A DNA stretch of 64,000 nucleotides from Argopecten irradians. Lineage: Eukaryota > Mollusca > Bivalvia > Pectinida > Pectinidae. The position numbers were made by a program, and so were the translations under genes. Where the stretch lies: assembly GCF_041381155.1 (NCBI RefSeq), contig NC_091143.1:36694679-36758678 (forward strand), in the 5' to 3' direction. Shown one piece after another: positions 36,040 through 49,400 of this stretch (positions within the stretch are counted from its first letter, which is position 1; each line of letters starts with the position of its first letter). The notes under the pieces are model-generated. The model was not told the origin of the DNA, made no database searches, and was given only the letters and a program-made list of their open reading frames with translations.

Positions 36040-37700
36040 GAAGTGACTGCAATAAGTCCCATGTATTAAATAAATGTTAAAGAAAACTAAATTATACTAC
36101 TATTATTTGAAGATGGGTATAATTTTATGGTCATCGAATTATGAGTACTTGGTATAAATACTTGTTATTTAGAAATAAAAATGACACGGTTCATTGATTT
36201 GTTCTATGTTATTGTGTGCATCATCCAGCGACTAAAACTGTGATAAATAATGTAGTAAGAAGATGTAGAAACCATGGTATGTATAACAATCCGAATACAA
36301 GGTGGAAGGTGACTCGTAAAGGTTGAAACAGGGAACATATTTTAAGAGGATCATTAGAATACAGACTAGAAGATGTTACAATGATTGTAAAGTGAACCAA
36401 ACAACCGAGAAACAGAGATAAGAAAAATATAAATTAAAAGAGTAGAAACTGAAAGACAATATTTTAGGAAAACATGTTAGAGTTTATTTTAAGTGTCTCT
36501 TCGTAAATGGTAGACGGACGATTTGGAAGTTCATTTCAAGATGTATAACTGGTAAAATTGATTTATAATTTACTCATTTTCAACGTAAACGTGATATTCA
36601 ATACAGGTCACTAGTACAACCAGGATTTTAAGAAGAATTATAAAGAAAGAAATGGGAATATACGGGTTCAAAGAGACTCTTAAATCAGGCAGGATACAAT
36701 TTTTTTTGCGAGTTTTACGGAAGAAATTCGAAGAAAGGTTTAAAGATGGCTGGTAAAGACAAAAAATTTGATAAAAGTTTAAGGGGTCTTACACGTATGA
36801 CAAATGTGACCACGTAGTTCGATATATCCTTATCAGAATCAAAATGACGGAAATGACACATCAAGTACGAATACGAATAATTTTAGTAAGATCGAATCAT
36901 GATCAATGTTAATGTTCTGTATTGATAAGTTTCTGTCAATGTATTTTATTGTGATGATTTTAGAAACAATAATAAGAATGAGGAAACTAACAAACACCTA
37001 ATAAGTCATAACTCGAACATCGATTAATATATTATCAGTGACTATTCAGAGGCACGTGTGTTTTCCTATATTGCACTTAACCTACGGTTGAATTAATGAA
37101 AATATGTTTTTCTGGCGTTAAATAAGCATTTGTTTCTATATAGGTAGTCATTTTAGAGAACAATGCACACCACGTCTTTAATGGAGAACGAACAGCAAAG
37201 CGTATAAATTCAATGTACATACAATAAAGTTAGTCACCGAATTAAATGTCTTCAGGTTTAAAACTATACAATAACACATTATTCTAAAACCAGACACGCA
37301 AATTATTGAAGTAGTGTTTCAAGGCGTTTAGTATGCGTGTAACATACATCCGGTGGTGTCTAATGTCTGACCCGGACGCCTTGCTGGGACGTCGACTTCC
37401 GTCATTTCGGCTGCAGTGGCACTGCTTGGGAGTGTGTTGTACAACTATAGTGCATGTGCAACGTGCTTTGATCGTGTCTATTGGGTCAGGTGCGACAGGC
37501 AATCCGCAGACTTACTACTGCACGATTGCCTGTTCCTTTCTGTAGTAAAATTGTCATTTTCATGTCCTTTGATCTATCACACTTGCAATTTTTACAGAAT
37601 ATTCGAAATATTTTTTTTTTTGATTTAGTTTCTTTGTTCATTTTTGTTTCCATCTGAATTTAAGACATGCGTTTCCCTGATGTCCCCCACTGTTGCAGTG
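36040..37700. other. Intergenic stretch, nothing assigned
   Basis: It is mostly AT-rich. A GC-richer patch at about 37330-37530 gives overlapping frames on both strands but no recognisable protein or splice pattern. It may belong to the promoter region of the following gene. Confidence 0.35.
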
Positions 37701-38289
37701 TATTTTAAAATGATGGGAAACCTGTAGGATTATCTCGTTGAGTCGGACAGACTGCAGCTCCTCGTCTCGTGAGCGGATACAGGTAATGCAAAAGTATATC
37801 GATATAATAGTTTGCATAATTACTTATAAAGTGTATTTCGTTAATATCTCCTTAACACATTTTATAATAGCATTTATTTTGATACATATATATCGACATT
37901 TAAAGTAAAAACTATGAATTGTCAACGTTTTATTCGCATTTGCTAATTATTTCATAATGCCCTACATTGGCTTAGAACATGTAATTTGATATATATGTGC
38001 ATATGTTTCAATGAAATATGGCATTGAGCGTTTTTCATTGACTGTGGTAGGAATATCATTGCCATGCTATAATTAAAGGATGGCGTGATAAGTGGTCCAT
38101 CCGCTTTATTACTTGTAACACATGTCATTGAAATGTTTCACATCGTAGTCTCACAAAAATATAGATAAACATATATAAAATGAATACTCAATGATTATAT
38201 ATCTCTATTTTATGACCTTTATTATGATTATCTGGCTAAAGCTCGTGTCTTTTGTAACTTTTGGAAAAAAAACTCACTCGCGTGAAATA

Positions 38290-38640
38290 AATTCAATAAT
38301 CAACAACCACTCACTGTGTAACCACTATTTATACAATAACGGTCGTTTACTTATATCAATTTATATCATATTAACACAAAAATACATATCAGATAACTTG
38401 TTTTGCTTGATGCGCTTGCGCAATCGGTGTTTTATTCCATATTAGACATAGTACAATGGAATGTTTTTGGGACGTAATTATCATTTTTAATATTTTTATC
38501 GTCAAGTAAAATAATAATCTCCAACTTTTCATTGATAGTAACAGTGTAAAGCATGGAACGTTTGAAACTGAAAAATACTAAATCGCCTTGTCCTGTTTTT
38601 GTTACAGACAAGATACCATTCGTAAGCGATGTAGCATTTT
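38290..38640. mobile_element. MITE of the 'AGATGCTCC/GTAGCATCT' family, diverged copy
   Basis: GATGCGCTTGCGCAATC, TTTTTGGGACGTAATTATC, CAACTTTTCATTGATAGTAA and AAATACTAAATCGCC follow the same order as in the copies at 45854 and 59698. The right end GTAGCAT is kept; the left end is too diverged to place exactly. Confidence 0.6.
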
Positions 38641-38751
38641 TAGTTATATGTTATCATAATGATTACACGACACTAGACAACATATGTTGGTAGATTTCAA
38701 TTATGTAATTGTAATATATGTAGGTTTTTATGAGCATTCTTCCTAACAGGT

Positions 38752-41700
38752 ATGGCGTCTTCCGCATGGATCCAGTATGTCGTTGTCGTCATTTTGATCG
38801 GATATTGCTCTTGCAAGGTTGTTTTAATTACAGGTAAGACAATTACTACATACTAACATTACATCTCCTAATAGTTACTCTTTTACGTCTGTACTGACAT
38901 AAGTAATTAGTATTATTTAGTACGTAATAGAAAAGGCGGATAGGTTTTAGACTAATATTGAACTATTTTGTCAGCCGATACTGTATTTTCATTCTTGATT
39001 AAATCTTTGCAGTAAAATTAAATCTTAAAAGAGGAACTGTTTGCATTTTAGTAGTCTTTTTCAATAATAGTTTTTTATAATGCGATTGGCTTGTACGTAA
39101 ATCATTTCCTTGTTAAATAATCTTAAGTAAATTTGGATTTTTGTATTAAAGCTTCATAACATAAAACTCGTTTCAAGTTAATCCTTACGATCCAATCTAA
39201 TCGAGTGAAATATCAAACCAATTATGAAACTTATTTGTCTGATAAATCTCTATGATAAATCTCTACGCCTCTGTATCAGCCAATCAAATACGTTGTTATA
39301 TATGACAACATCAATAGTTTTACATTATGCCAATATAAATGATTGTTACTAGTAAGATTGAATTATCATATGATAGCAAAAATTACCAATTTATTGAATA
39401 TATTCCGTATTTTAGTAAGATGCTAACTGATAGGTCTGATCAAAGTGGTGATATATGTTTTGTTATTTAAAGATCACCGGAATGGGATGAGAGAAAAGAG
39501 CAGCCAAAAGGAACGCTTCTCTTCAAAACAACGTCTGCCTAAAGTTCGATTGTCCACGAGCCCTCGATCCCTTGCTGGTTCAACAGGCTCTCGTTCTCTT
39601 ACTAGTATGAGAGACCTTGGACTTATAGGACGAGCTCAAAACGGTGAGATCTTCGGAACTCTTCTAACTGAAAATAATGACGGCGCATCTGCTCCACAAC
39701 AGAGAATTGAAAATTTTATCGACAGCTTCAGTTCTCTTTTTCGTCCAATATCTGCATCACAAACCATCGAATCCATTACCGAGGACAGCACGAGTCCTGT
39801 CGATGATGTGAACGTCATGAATGGAGAAACTACCTCACTGCGGCGTGGATTAGATAGAATGTCTCCATCGATCAATGCAATCGGAAGAGCAAGCAATACT
39901 CCTGGTCAAAGAGATATATCGGTGTTTCCATCAGGTAGAAGTGATGAAACACCAGAGCGATTTCTTGTGCGACTAACTCCACGAGGTGTAATGATGACGG
40001 AAGCACGGTCCGATAGGATTAGGGTTGCCGATAGTAGACCAACAGGGGATTTATTCCGACAAAATGGTGGGCTTGAAGATGTCCGATTCTCTGATGTGGA
40101 CGAAGGTCGAATATTTAGAGAACCTGTTATTATAGGTGGGAATGACGACATATCAGTAATCAATGAAGGTGCAAGAGTAGCCTCGGGATCCCAAAGACGT
40201 CGACCATCAGCGCAAGCCAGGGAAAGTATACGATCCCGTCCAGTACAAGTCTTCAGCGAACAAGATCAGCAAGTTAGCACTACAGATGACCGAAGCTCTT
40301 TATTTAATGGGTTCGATGATTCAGTACGTTCCCAGAATGCTTTACTAGACGATAGAAGTGGCAGTATGTCAGTACCAACTGAAGAAAGACGTAACTTGGC
40401 ATCAACTCTCCGCACTGAGGATTCTAATGTTGGGGGAATGAGCTCGTCGTCTCTTGGAAACAATTTGATTTCCACTCTTTTGTCTAGAATATTTAGTACT
40501 ACCTCTGGGGATAGTGATGCTTCTCTAAGTACCATTGATAATGTACTTGGTGCAATAGATAATTCTCAGAGTGAAACTATTGGATCCCAACAAGAAGGAC
40601 GCACAAGCTTAAATCGAGGAATCACAGACGAGGATCGGGCTGTAATGTCAGGCCAAGCAAGAGAACAAGTGACATTTAACGACGGTAGAGAAGATTTCGC
40701 CGTTGACAATGCTGGTTTAACACGTATGAGTGAATTATTTAATCAAAGAGGAACACACACAGGATTTAAACAGGAAGAAGGTAGACAGAACTCAGGTACA
40801 AGAGACGTAGAAATAGGCCAGCACATTGACGATGAAAATTTTCGTTTTGGTTCAAAATCAGGAAGAGTAGTTGCATCCAAAGTTCGACCGAGGGACAGAA
40901 CAAATAATGAAGAAAGTCAAGCAAAATCTGATAGGACAATGTCTTCTCCGAACATTCATTCCTCTAAAAAGGGAACTTTTTCAAATTCAAGAGACACAGA
41001 CCGCCAGCAGATTAAGAGCAGTATGGACAATACCAAGAAAGGTGATTCTACAAACATCAATTTCGTGTCTCGTGGTCCGTATATGGTATTTCAAACAAGT
41101 AAGCAAACCAGAACCAAATCTAGGGATTCAGCTAAGTTAGGCACTCCCAAATTCACATCTAATGTGGGTACGAAAGACAGTCGGATTAGTTCTGTTATTG
41201 GAACAAGAAATAGGGCTTCCTTCAGAAATCAAATAACAAGACAGCCGATTAAATCGCCAGCAAATCCAACCCTAGCCCGAAATAATGGATCCAATAATGG
41301 ACGAGACACTCGACAACAACTGGGTGCTTCAGGCTCAATGCATAGCATATTTTCATCAGGATTTCCAGGTAATACTGTAACAGGTAAAACACAAGGAACT
41401 ATTGCGACTTCCCCTCGTTCGTCGAACTCTTGGATTGGAAATAATCAAAACTCTTTAGGGAAAACGGGTTCTTCCTCTTCTCCATTTCAAGGTAGTGGGA
41501 AACCGGATGTTCCTGTAAGAGTATTTATGATACTTCCTACAAGAGCGACTGCACCGGCCAGAGGAGTGACAGTTAATCCTTCAGCGAGAGGATCTGCACA
41601 GTTTGGCCAAACATCCCGTTTTATCCAAAATCGTGGATCTCCTTTAGGTACATCAAGCATTTCAGTTGGAAGCACTTCTAACCTAGGTGGCTTCAAGTTA

Positions 41701-42671
41701 CCTAACCAAATCAGCAATATAGTGAGAGACAGGTCGACCTTTGGAAGGGCACGAACATCAGCAAATAGAGTAGGGAATATTTGGAACAGCCCTACTTCGA
41801 CTGGAGTTAAGTCCAGACAAGGAATATTTCAAGGCAATATGATGACGGCCGGTATGTAATATGCATTTACTGACCAATAAAACGATTTTATAGATTTTGA
41901 AATGGAGGATATAGTCGTCACATTTTTAAATGTACAAAATGAATAGAATAATGTTCATTTCAAATCATTGTCATGCATTAGCAAATATGTTTAATTTCTA
42001 AATGTTTAATTAGTTGATCATGTGTCAAGTGTATGTGATGCGTGTTATATCTGACAACCAACATGGCAATTTAGTTTATTCCTTAAAATTGGTGGCATAC
42101 CTATTTTTTTGATTGTAAAGAGCTTTTGACATTTTTGGCACTGACTTCAAAATACTTTATTTGCCCATAACGGAAAAAATGTTGTCGCCGTTTGTAGGTC
42201 GCTTCTGATTGGCCAAGATAATGACGTTATGGATTCATATAAAAAGAGTACCAAAAATGAAGTTGAAAATTTGAAGATATACTATTTAGTAAATTGAATT
42301 ATAATGAAGATAGTGTATAGATTTTTATGTTATGGAAATATTACACAAAATAACTTGAGTATTTAGAGTACACGTACATGTATATTGTTACGCTAAATCT
42401 CCATTATATAAAATAATATTTATTTAAGTCAATTATTAAAGACAATGATTGTTATTGCAAAGTGTCAGATTTCTACACATGCGTTCACATACGTCAGTTA
42501 TATGTATCATCAAGTAAAGAGTTTCCTTTAGAGTTTGATTGTTAATGGAGTGATAATACATGTATAAAAATGATGGTAACATATCTGGTTTAACCATGGA
42601 TGGCTTAAATTTCTAACTTATTAATTACGACTATAAAAGTTTTTTGTTGTTTTCCAGGTGGAACATACTAA
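38752..42671 (+). CDS. Unrecognised secreted, cysteine-free low-complexity protein
   Basis: Three exons (38752-38833, 39473-41851 and 42658-42671) join in phase 1 at both borders and give 824 aa. Exon 1 encodes a classic signal peptide: a hydrophobic core YVVVVILIGY and a CSC-type cleavage zone near residue 21. The single large exon 2 codes for a polar chain dominated by Ser, Arg, Asn, Gly, Thr and Asp. It has short motifs such as RSLTSMRDLG, SGRSDETPERFLVRLTPRG and VPVRVFMILPTRA. No Cys is seen after the signal peptide, and there is no membrane helix. The N-terminal half mixes acid and base; the C-terminal third is basic and Gly/Asn/Ser-rich. The last exon adds only GTY before the stop. Such composition occurs in secreted matrix proteins of molluscs (shell, byssus, mucus), but I recognise no family. 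An upstream acceptor at 38749 and a possible donor at 37783 suggest a 5' non-coding exon. A poly-A signal AATAAA lies at 42883-42888. Gene structure is well supported; function is unknown. Confidence 0.75.
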
Positions 42672-42882
42672 GTAAAGACTAGTAAGGACTAGTGACACAG
42701 CAGAACTTCCAACTAGATGAAAACAAGATCAAGCCTTGTCCAATTACAACTTATATTATATTGATATATCAATAAGCACACGGTTTCATATATCTTCTAT
42801 TTTATTTCATGCCGGTTGTGTTCAAATGCAAAAATGAAAACAAAACACATTGTTTACGTTTGATTTAGTGTTAAAACTTTTC

Positions 42883-42888
42883 AATAAA
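42883..42888 (+). promoter_or_regulatory. Polyadenylation signal of the secreted-protein gene
   Basis: AATAAA about 210 bp after the stop codon, the first canonical hexamer on that strand. Confidence 0.5.
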
Positions 42889-43024
42889 AATACATGAATT
42901 TTACAAGGTGAATACATTCATACGCATTTAAAGCTCAATACTTCTGTTTTAGTGCTATATACATTCATTCCAAACATTTAATGTATTTTTTTAGATTATG
43001 ACATCATTGATATAACCTACAAAA

Positions 43025-43217
43025 TGCTTTAGGGATATAGCACTATAAAAAGGGCAATAGTTCCACTATACAAGAAGACATAACATGAATTTACCGCAGT
43101 CTCCCAAAACACGCACCTCGTACAACATACACGCAACACACCGCATACATGGGAGGCCGTCCTTACATGACCATAGCTGTTAATAGGACGTTAATAAATC
43201 AAACAAACAAACAAACC
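43025..43217 (-). repeat. Dispersed repeat R1, 5' part
   Basis: On the minus strand it starts with TTTG units and TTTGATTTATTAACGTCCTA and ends in the TATAGTGCTATATCCCTAAAG block. It lies between the convergent secreted-protein and SHFL genes. Confidence 0.85.
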
Positions 43218-43487
43218 TACAAAATAGAATCAGAAAATAGTGCGTGTTTCTCTATTATTCTAAAGTTTTCCACCTACAGTGTATGATTCAATGCAAAATT
43301 ATTTTATATGTAGATTTCGGTTAGAAAATCCGTACCATTTCTGTATCTGAATACAGCTATTTCGAAACACATAAATATAATACGTTGGATTTTGAAGAAA
43401 GAAGACAGATAATGTTAATAGAAATACGAAATTCAGAAATAAAATAAGATATTACATAAAAAATGTTATATGGGTATGCGGTTAGAT

Positions 43488-46400
43488 CTAATTGTTATCA
43501 GATATGTCACTTCCAGCCTCAGAAACATCCGCCATATTGCGTGGTCCTGGGTAGTCCTGAAAAATATCCAGGCCACCCTGACTAAGGAATGTAGCTACAG
43601 TAGAGCCTGTGCTTTGATGACGTAGACTAGGATGGACTACCTGTCGTCTCAGAGATCGTGGATGGACACACCTGGTAGGACGTAAAGGTGCATCTGCAAA
43701 GTATGATATGTATATATGATTGTAGGGACAATTGGAGATTACAAAAAAATAAACAAACTCTTAAGCAAAAACGATGACCATACATCACAGACTGTTTATT
43801 GTCTTTCTCAATTTCATCATCATAACTAATATTAATGGGATTAAGAAAGCTTTCTTATAAAACGTTTTGATGAGCATAAAATCAGACGAACGCTTGGAGA
43901 CGTTCTATTCATAACTCTAAATAGTTTATATAACATCAAATTTTATCAAATGATATCGTTTTAGATATGGCAAAGTAATACGAAATACATACCGCGACTT
44001 AGATAACTTTCGCTTAATATATCTCAGTGTGTATCTCAACTAGACCAGTTTAAATATTTTATGTGAATAATTACATTATAAATGCACTGAGAGCAAATTA
44101 TCTTCGCTAAATAATGCTTCTGATTACGTTCTAATAAAGGAAAGCTCTCGGAGTGTAACGTAATCAGAAGTAATGGCTAGTGAAGATGAGAGAAAAATGA
44201 CATACCAAGAACAGTTTCAAAGCTTACTAAGCGAAATTTTTTACATTACACCTAAAAGTGAAAGTACATAATGACAATCCTAACTGACCTGGTGATCGAT
44301 TGTAGCAGTTAGGTGCTGTGCACGTGTGGGTAGAACGGCGTGATGGTCGTCCTTTCTTATCGCGACGGTATGGAGGGATAACTTCGTCTACATGGCACAC
44401 TGTACCGCAGTGATAGCAGGGAGATGTTGTGCTGTTCATCTGACCAAATCCACTGTAACAAATAAAGGTCCAGTTTAAACGGTATCAATAGCCATGTACA
44501 TTTCACAGAATTTTTCATAAATCCGCGTTTAAAATGGACAATGTTGAGATTCCGTACAGCCGGTTATTTTCACGGGGATGATGCTTTCGCGATTTCGCGG
44601 AAATTACTAGGATCGCGAAAATTTGATCCGCGAAATATTGAAAAATGATTGAATTATATCTATCCTTAAATCCTTATCGCGAAAATCGCTAACATGATTT
44701 TCTCGTTTTTTGATCAAATCGTTTTTTCCATTTGTCTGTGAAAATAACCTGCTATACAGTAGTTTGTTACACCAAACACTTAAATAAGAGGTGTTTATTG
44801 CAATAATTAATTACAGTTTTCAAATCAGGATATAGAGTGTTTAAAGCAATAATTAATTCGAATGTCTACAAACCAACATATAAAATTTTTATTTTATTTA
44901 TCATTCGTGTATTACAATGTAGAATGTTTGCAACTCACCATATATATAATGAAAATTATGTATAGCATTAATCAATTACAATGTTTACAATACATATTTT
45001 CCTCATATACCACAACGCAAAATTTCATAATGCCATATAATTAGCACACATTATTACACTTTTGTTTTACCGTATAGATTAAGGGTTTTATCAATCGTTA
45101 AGTGATCAACATCAAGATTTATACCGGAAAAAAACTAATAATTCTTTACAGAATATCACCACTTGTTATCAACAACAAAATTTTGTAGTGAGTCGTTAAA
45201 CTTACTTAAACTCGTTTCCGCAATTTCCACAAACAAACTTGGCCCATCCCCACTCTCGATCCTTAGGTACAGCTTCGAATCGCTTCTTACATTTCTTACA
45301 TTTGGAAACCTAGTAAAATATACTGAAATATAGCTTTGAGTCTCATCCCGTTATTTACTTCACAATATGCTTTATCATATATTGTCATGACCTGATAAGA
45401 CACAAAAGCGCAGAAACCTGAATGAGAACTTAAATGGAGATCGATAAAAATTGAAAGACCGTTACCATTTTCCTAGTAGGCACTTTCCTCCACCACACAT
45501 TATCATTCTCCTCACATGCAAACTGTCGTACTTGGAAAGGGACATGGTTTTGATAGGCTAGATTCCGTACATTATGGTCAGCTCGAATTTCAGTCCACTT
45601 TGATAAAGTAGAAAACATTTATTTCGTTGTTACATTGACAATTATCATCCTGGCAAAATAAGTAACAAACTCGGGAGTTGTCTGTACAAGTATGTACAGT
45701 ACTCGGAAATGGTCTTGAATTGTTTGAGATAGAATAAAGGTAATAATAAAATGGAAAATATATATTGCAGTTTCGCCATTGCGCAAATACATAAAATATG
45801 TAAAATATATGTAACAGTGACCTAGTCTCCCAATTTCGTCACTATTTACTTAAAGATGCTCCGCCGCATAAATGATATTCATCATTTGAACAATAATTGG
45901 TGTTTACTCGTGTATATATATGTCTAATTAACACAATAAATAATATCAAATAATTTATTTTGCCTTTGATGCATGCGCAATCAGTACATTATTCCATATA
46001 GGATATAGTGACACAGAATTTTTTCGGGATGCAATTAATTATTTTTCATATTTTCAACTTGAAGTAAAATTAGAAGCTCAAACTTTTCAATGGTGGTAAT
46101 GGTGTAAAGTAAGTAACTTTTGTACCTGAAGAAAAATACTAAATCGTCTGCTTATGTTTTTGATAGTGAAAAAATACCATTTGTACACGGTGTAGCATCT
46201 TTAAAGATATCTAATTATACATATCTAATTATACATTGTTCTGTATTGTGTTATAAATAAAATGAAACACAAAAACCTAACAGCAAAATTAACATTACAA
46301 AACATAATGATACCACGTTTATCCGCAACATCTTACTGACAGTGCAGCTATGGTATACGGTCTTAGGTCTGAAACCTAAACTGTAACCAAGTCTCCCTCT

Positions 46401-49400
46401 CCATTCTGGTCAAGTAGAGATTTATGACATTTAAGTCCACTTTCTCGGAATATAAGGTAGACATGTATTTTTTTTTTATCTAAATGCCCCTCTCCTTGCT
46501 TAGGTCCAAAGGTAAGGTCTAGTTTAGATTTAGTTTAGATACCGTTTAGGAAATGTAAGGGGTATACAGAGAGCAGGTAGATAGGGAGAGAGAAGAAAGG
46601 AGTTTTAGTGAGTGTAGGAGCTGGAGGTTGATGTTTTAGGCTACAAGTTGGATTGGAGATAACGCAAAGTGCATAGTTTAGTTGGGATAATAGGAATCCC
46701 AGCTTGCTTACAATTTCAGTGAAGAAGATACGGTATTGTAGAGAGCAGTGAAATGGATTTATAACCTTACGTGGCTGTACTAAAATACAAAACTGTGCTG
46801 TACATTTTTTGTGATATTGCTAAAAGAGAAAGCCAAGAACACAACAATACGCACCCCTTCTCCTGACCCTGAAATCTGCCTCACTTGTCGAGGTTCACCT
46901 GAAATACAAAATACAGTTAAAACCATATTGGTTTTGTATTTCAATAAAAGTACTTTACTACTTGTTATGGACTTTCTTATAGTTGGAAATTTATAAACTG
47001 GATCGATCAAAAGCTCAGACACACAGAAACGTAATAACAGTTCTATATAATTACTTTCGAATACGAAGTGGACGGCGGCCTGAAGGTCCCATTCATGATG
47101 CTCCAATATCCGTAAAGCCTCCTCCTCCGTGAACCTGCCCTTTAACAGCTCCTGAAGACGTCTGGCCTAAGGTTTCAAAGGAACAACCAAATAGGGCTAG
47201 CACATATTATAAGAGTTATATAGATATGCAACCATCAAATAGTGGATAATAACCCCTACAAATGCACTCTATGAAAAGCGGAACGAGGTAAATATATCAT
47301 TTCGGTTGTTATTAAACTTGTCAAGTACATTATGACAGTAAATTAATTACAAAAAAATGTTTCTATTGATTTTACATTTACATCCATTGAAATATTAAAA
47401 CAATGAGGAAAGTCGTTTTTTCTTGAATAAAATTCTGTAAAAACGTACATCAGTCGATGCAATAATTTTAACAGAGTCATTTAATATCGTGATATAATAA
47501 CAATAATAATAATTGATAATAATATATATTTTATTTTCGTGTCACAAATTAAAATACATATAGAATAAACATTAAAAAATGTCCGGCCAATATTTGACCT
47601 ATGAGACACGCATACTTTAAAAATATTCATATATTATACAGTGAATAAATAGGTTGTATCAGACGTCTCACATGTCATATAACCTGATAGATGCATACAA
47701 GTATTGTTATATACGTCAGTAGACTGTACTCGATAAGCTAATAAACCAGTGATAGTCTCGCACTAACCCTGGGCAACTTTGCATTGCTATAGATACATGG
47801 GGGGGCTCCTTACTGTTAATAGGACGTTAAAATAATCAGCCAAAAATTGCTATAGGGATAGCATTGATACACTGAACATGTATTTGAATACATATACATG
47901 TACGTATATTAACAGTGAGTTAATTACAAACGTATGTGATACATTACACGAAATACATAGGCACGTGCGGTTTCAGACACAACTATTTCACTTCAATCGG
48001 TAATACGCTTCTGATCAGTTATCATTTTTTATAAAGAAAATTGTTTACATAGATACATGTACCTTTTGAGTTGTGTTTTTTAGATAGTGGTAGTCCATAG
48101 ATATTGAAATAGATACGGTTTCATTACATCTTATGATAATGGAAACTGATATAAAAGATAATATGTTACAATAAAACGATCACATGAAATATATTTACCC
48201 GTCTATGCCATGTCAGTACATACATGCTCCATACACCCTACCTTTATGACCCTACCTTTACACTTTGAACATGGATAACCGAACCCGAACCGTTCAAAAC
48301 ATTAAGCTTAACCACATTTCTATAAACTTTTAAAAAATCACAGTCAATATAAGATTATTGAAACATTTCATTGATATTGCTTTCTTGTGCAGAGTGCAAA
48401 CGATGAGACATAAGACGATCGAGAAGAGTCGTAAACTATATTTGTATCGGTAATGTGGAATTCAATATCATATTGTACAAAGCTGTAGAACAACCAGACC
48501 TGTATACCTGTTCAGCCATATAACAGCTTTAATTATCGGGTAGGACTAGTGTATTGTGTTTCGGTTATAGTGTATGTACATGTACGACCAGGTAATCATG
48601 TATATAAACCACATGTATATCAACATTAACAAGTAGTGGCATGCTTGGCTTGTTCCTTCGATTCTATAGTTGGATATTTCTATTCTCTATATTTTCTAGT
48701 CTCCATTTATGATTAGTCGACATTGTTCGACTTTTCCTTTACTTAACACTACTTTCTTTTTCAAATTAGAATAAAGAACATCATTCAATATATAATTAAT
48801 ACATTACCACTAATTATAGCGATAACTCCATGTCACCTAACTTTAATGTCCCAAAATGATCAATTTTATATCACTTTGGCACGTGTATGTAGACAGCCTT
48901 TCTTTCGTGAGTAGTCATTATAGTCAGATCTGCCTACACAGCAAATTAAATCTCTTAAAATGTAATTGTTGATCATTGTACATTGTTAGATCTAAAGTCG
49001 TAGTTGCGTTTACGTCTTTAACTCGAAATTAAAAGAACGTGTATTTGTAAAAAAAAACCATGTGACTGTTTATTATTTTAGTTAGGATTTGCACTATGAA
49101 TTTGAAAACTATTCCTTTCGAAAGCATATTTAAGTTACATGTGAATAAGGTCATGACTGCAACGTATCAATATTTTGTCTTTTTATCATATATTTTATTA
49201 TTATATCTGTAAACATTGACTTGCAGCTGCCAAGCACTGACCGCTGGTCGGCGGTTTTTCTCCTAGTACTCCGCCTTTCCTCTACCAACAAACCTTCCAC
49301 GTCCTTACATGACCTTGACTGTTAATATGACGTTAAACTAATAAAGCCCCGCGTTACCCCGCATTAATTTTTTTTTTTAATTCTGGGTGTTCAGTTATCA

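Noticed and set aside
37284-37545. Overlapping frames in a GC-richer patch before the secreted-protein gene
   Set aside because: Frames on both strands are equally open, with no family, signal peptide or splice support.
39636-41717. Minus-strand frames of 76-89 codons
   Set aside because: Antisense shadows of the 2.4-kb coding exon of the secreted protein.
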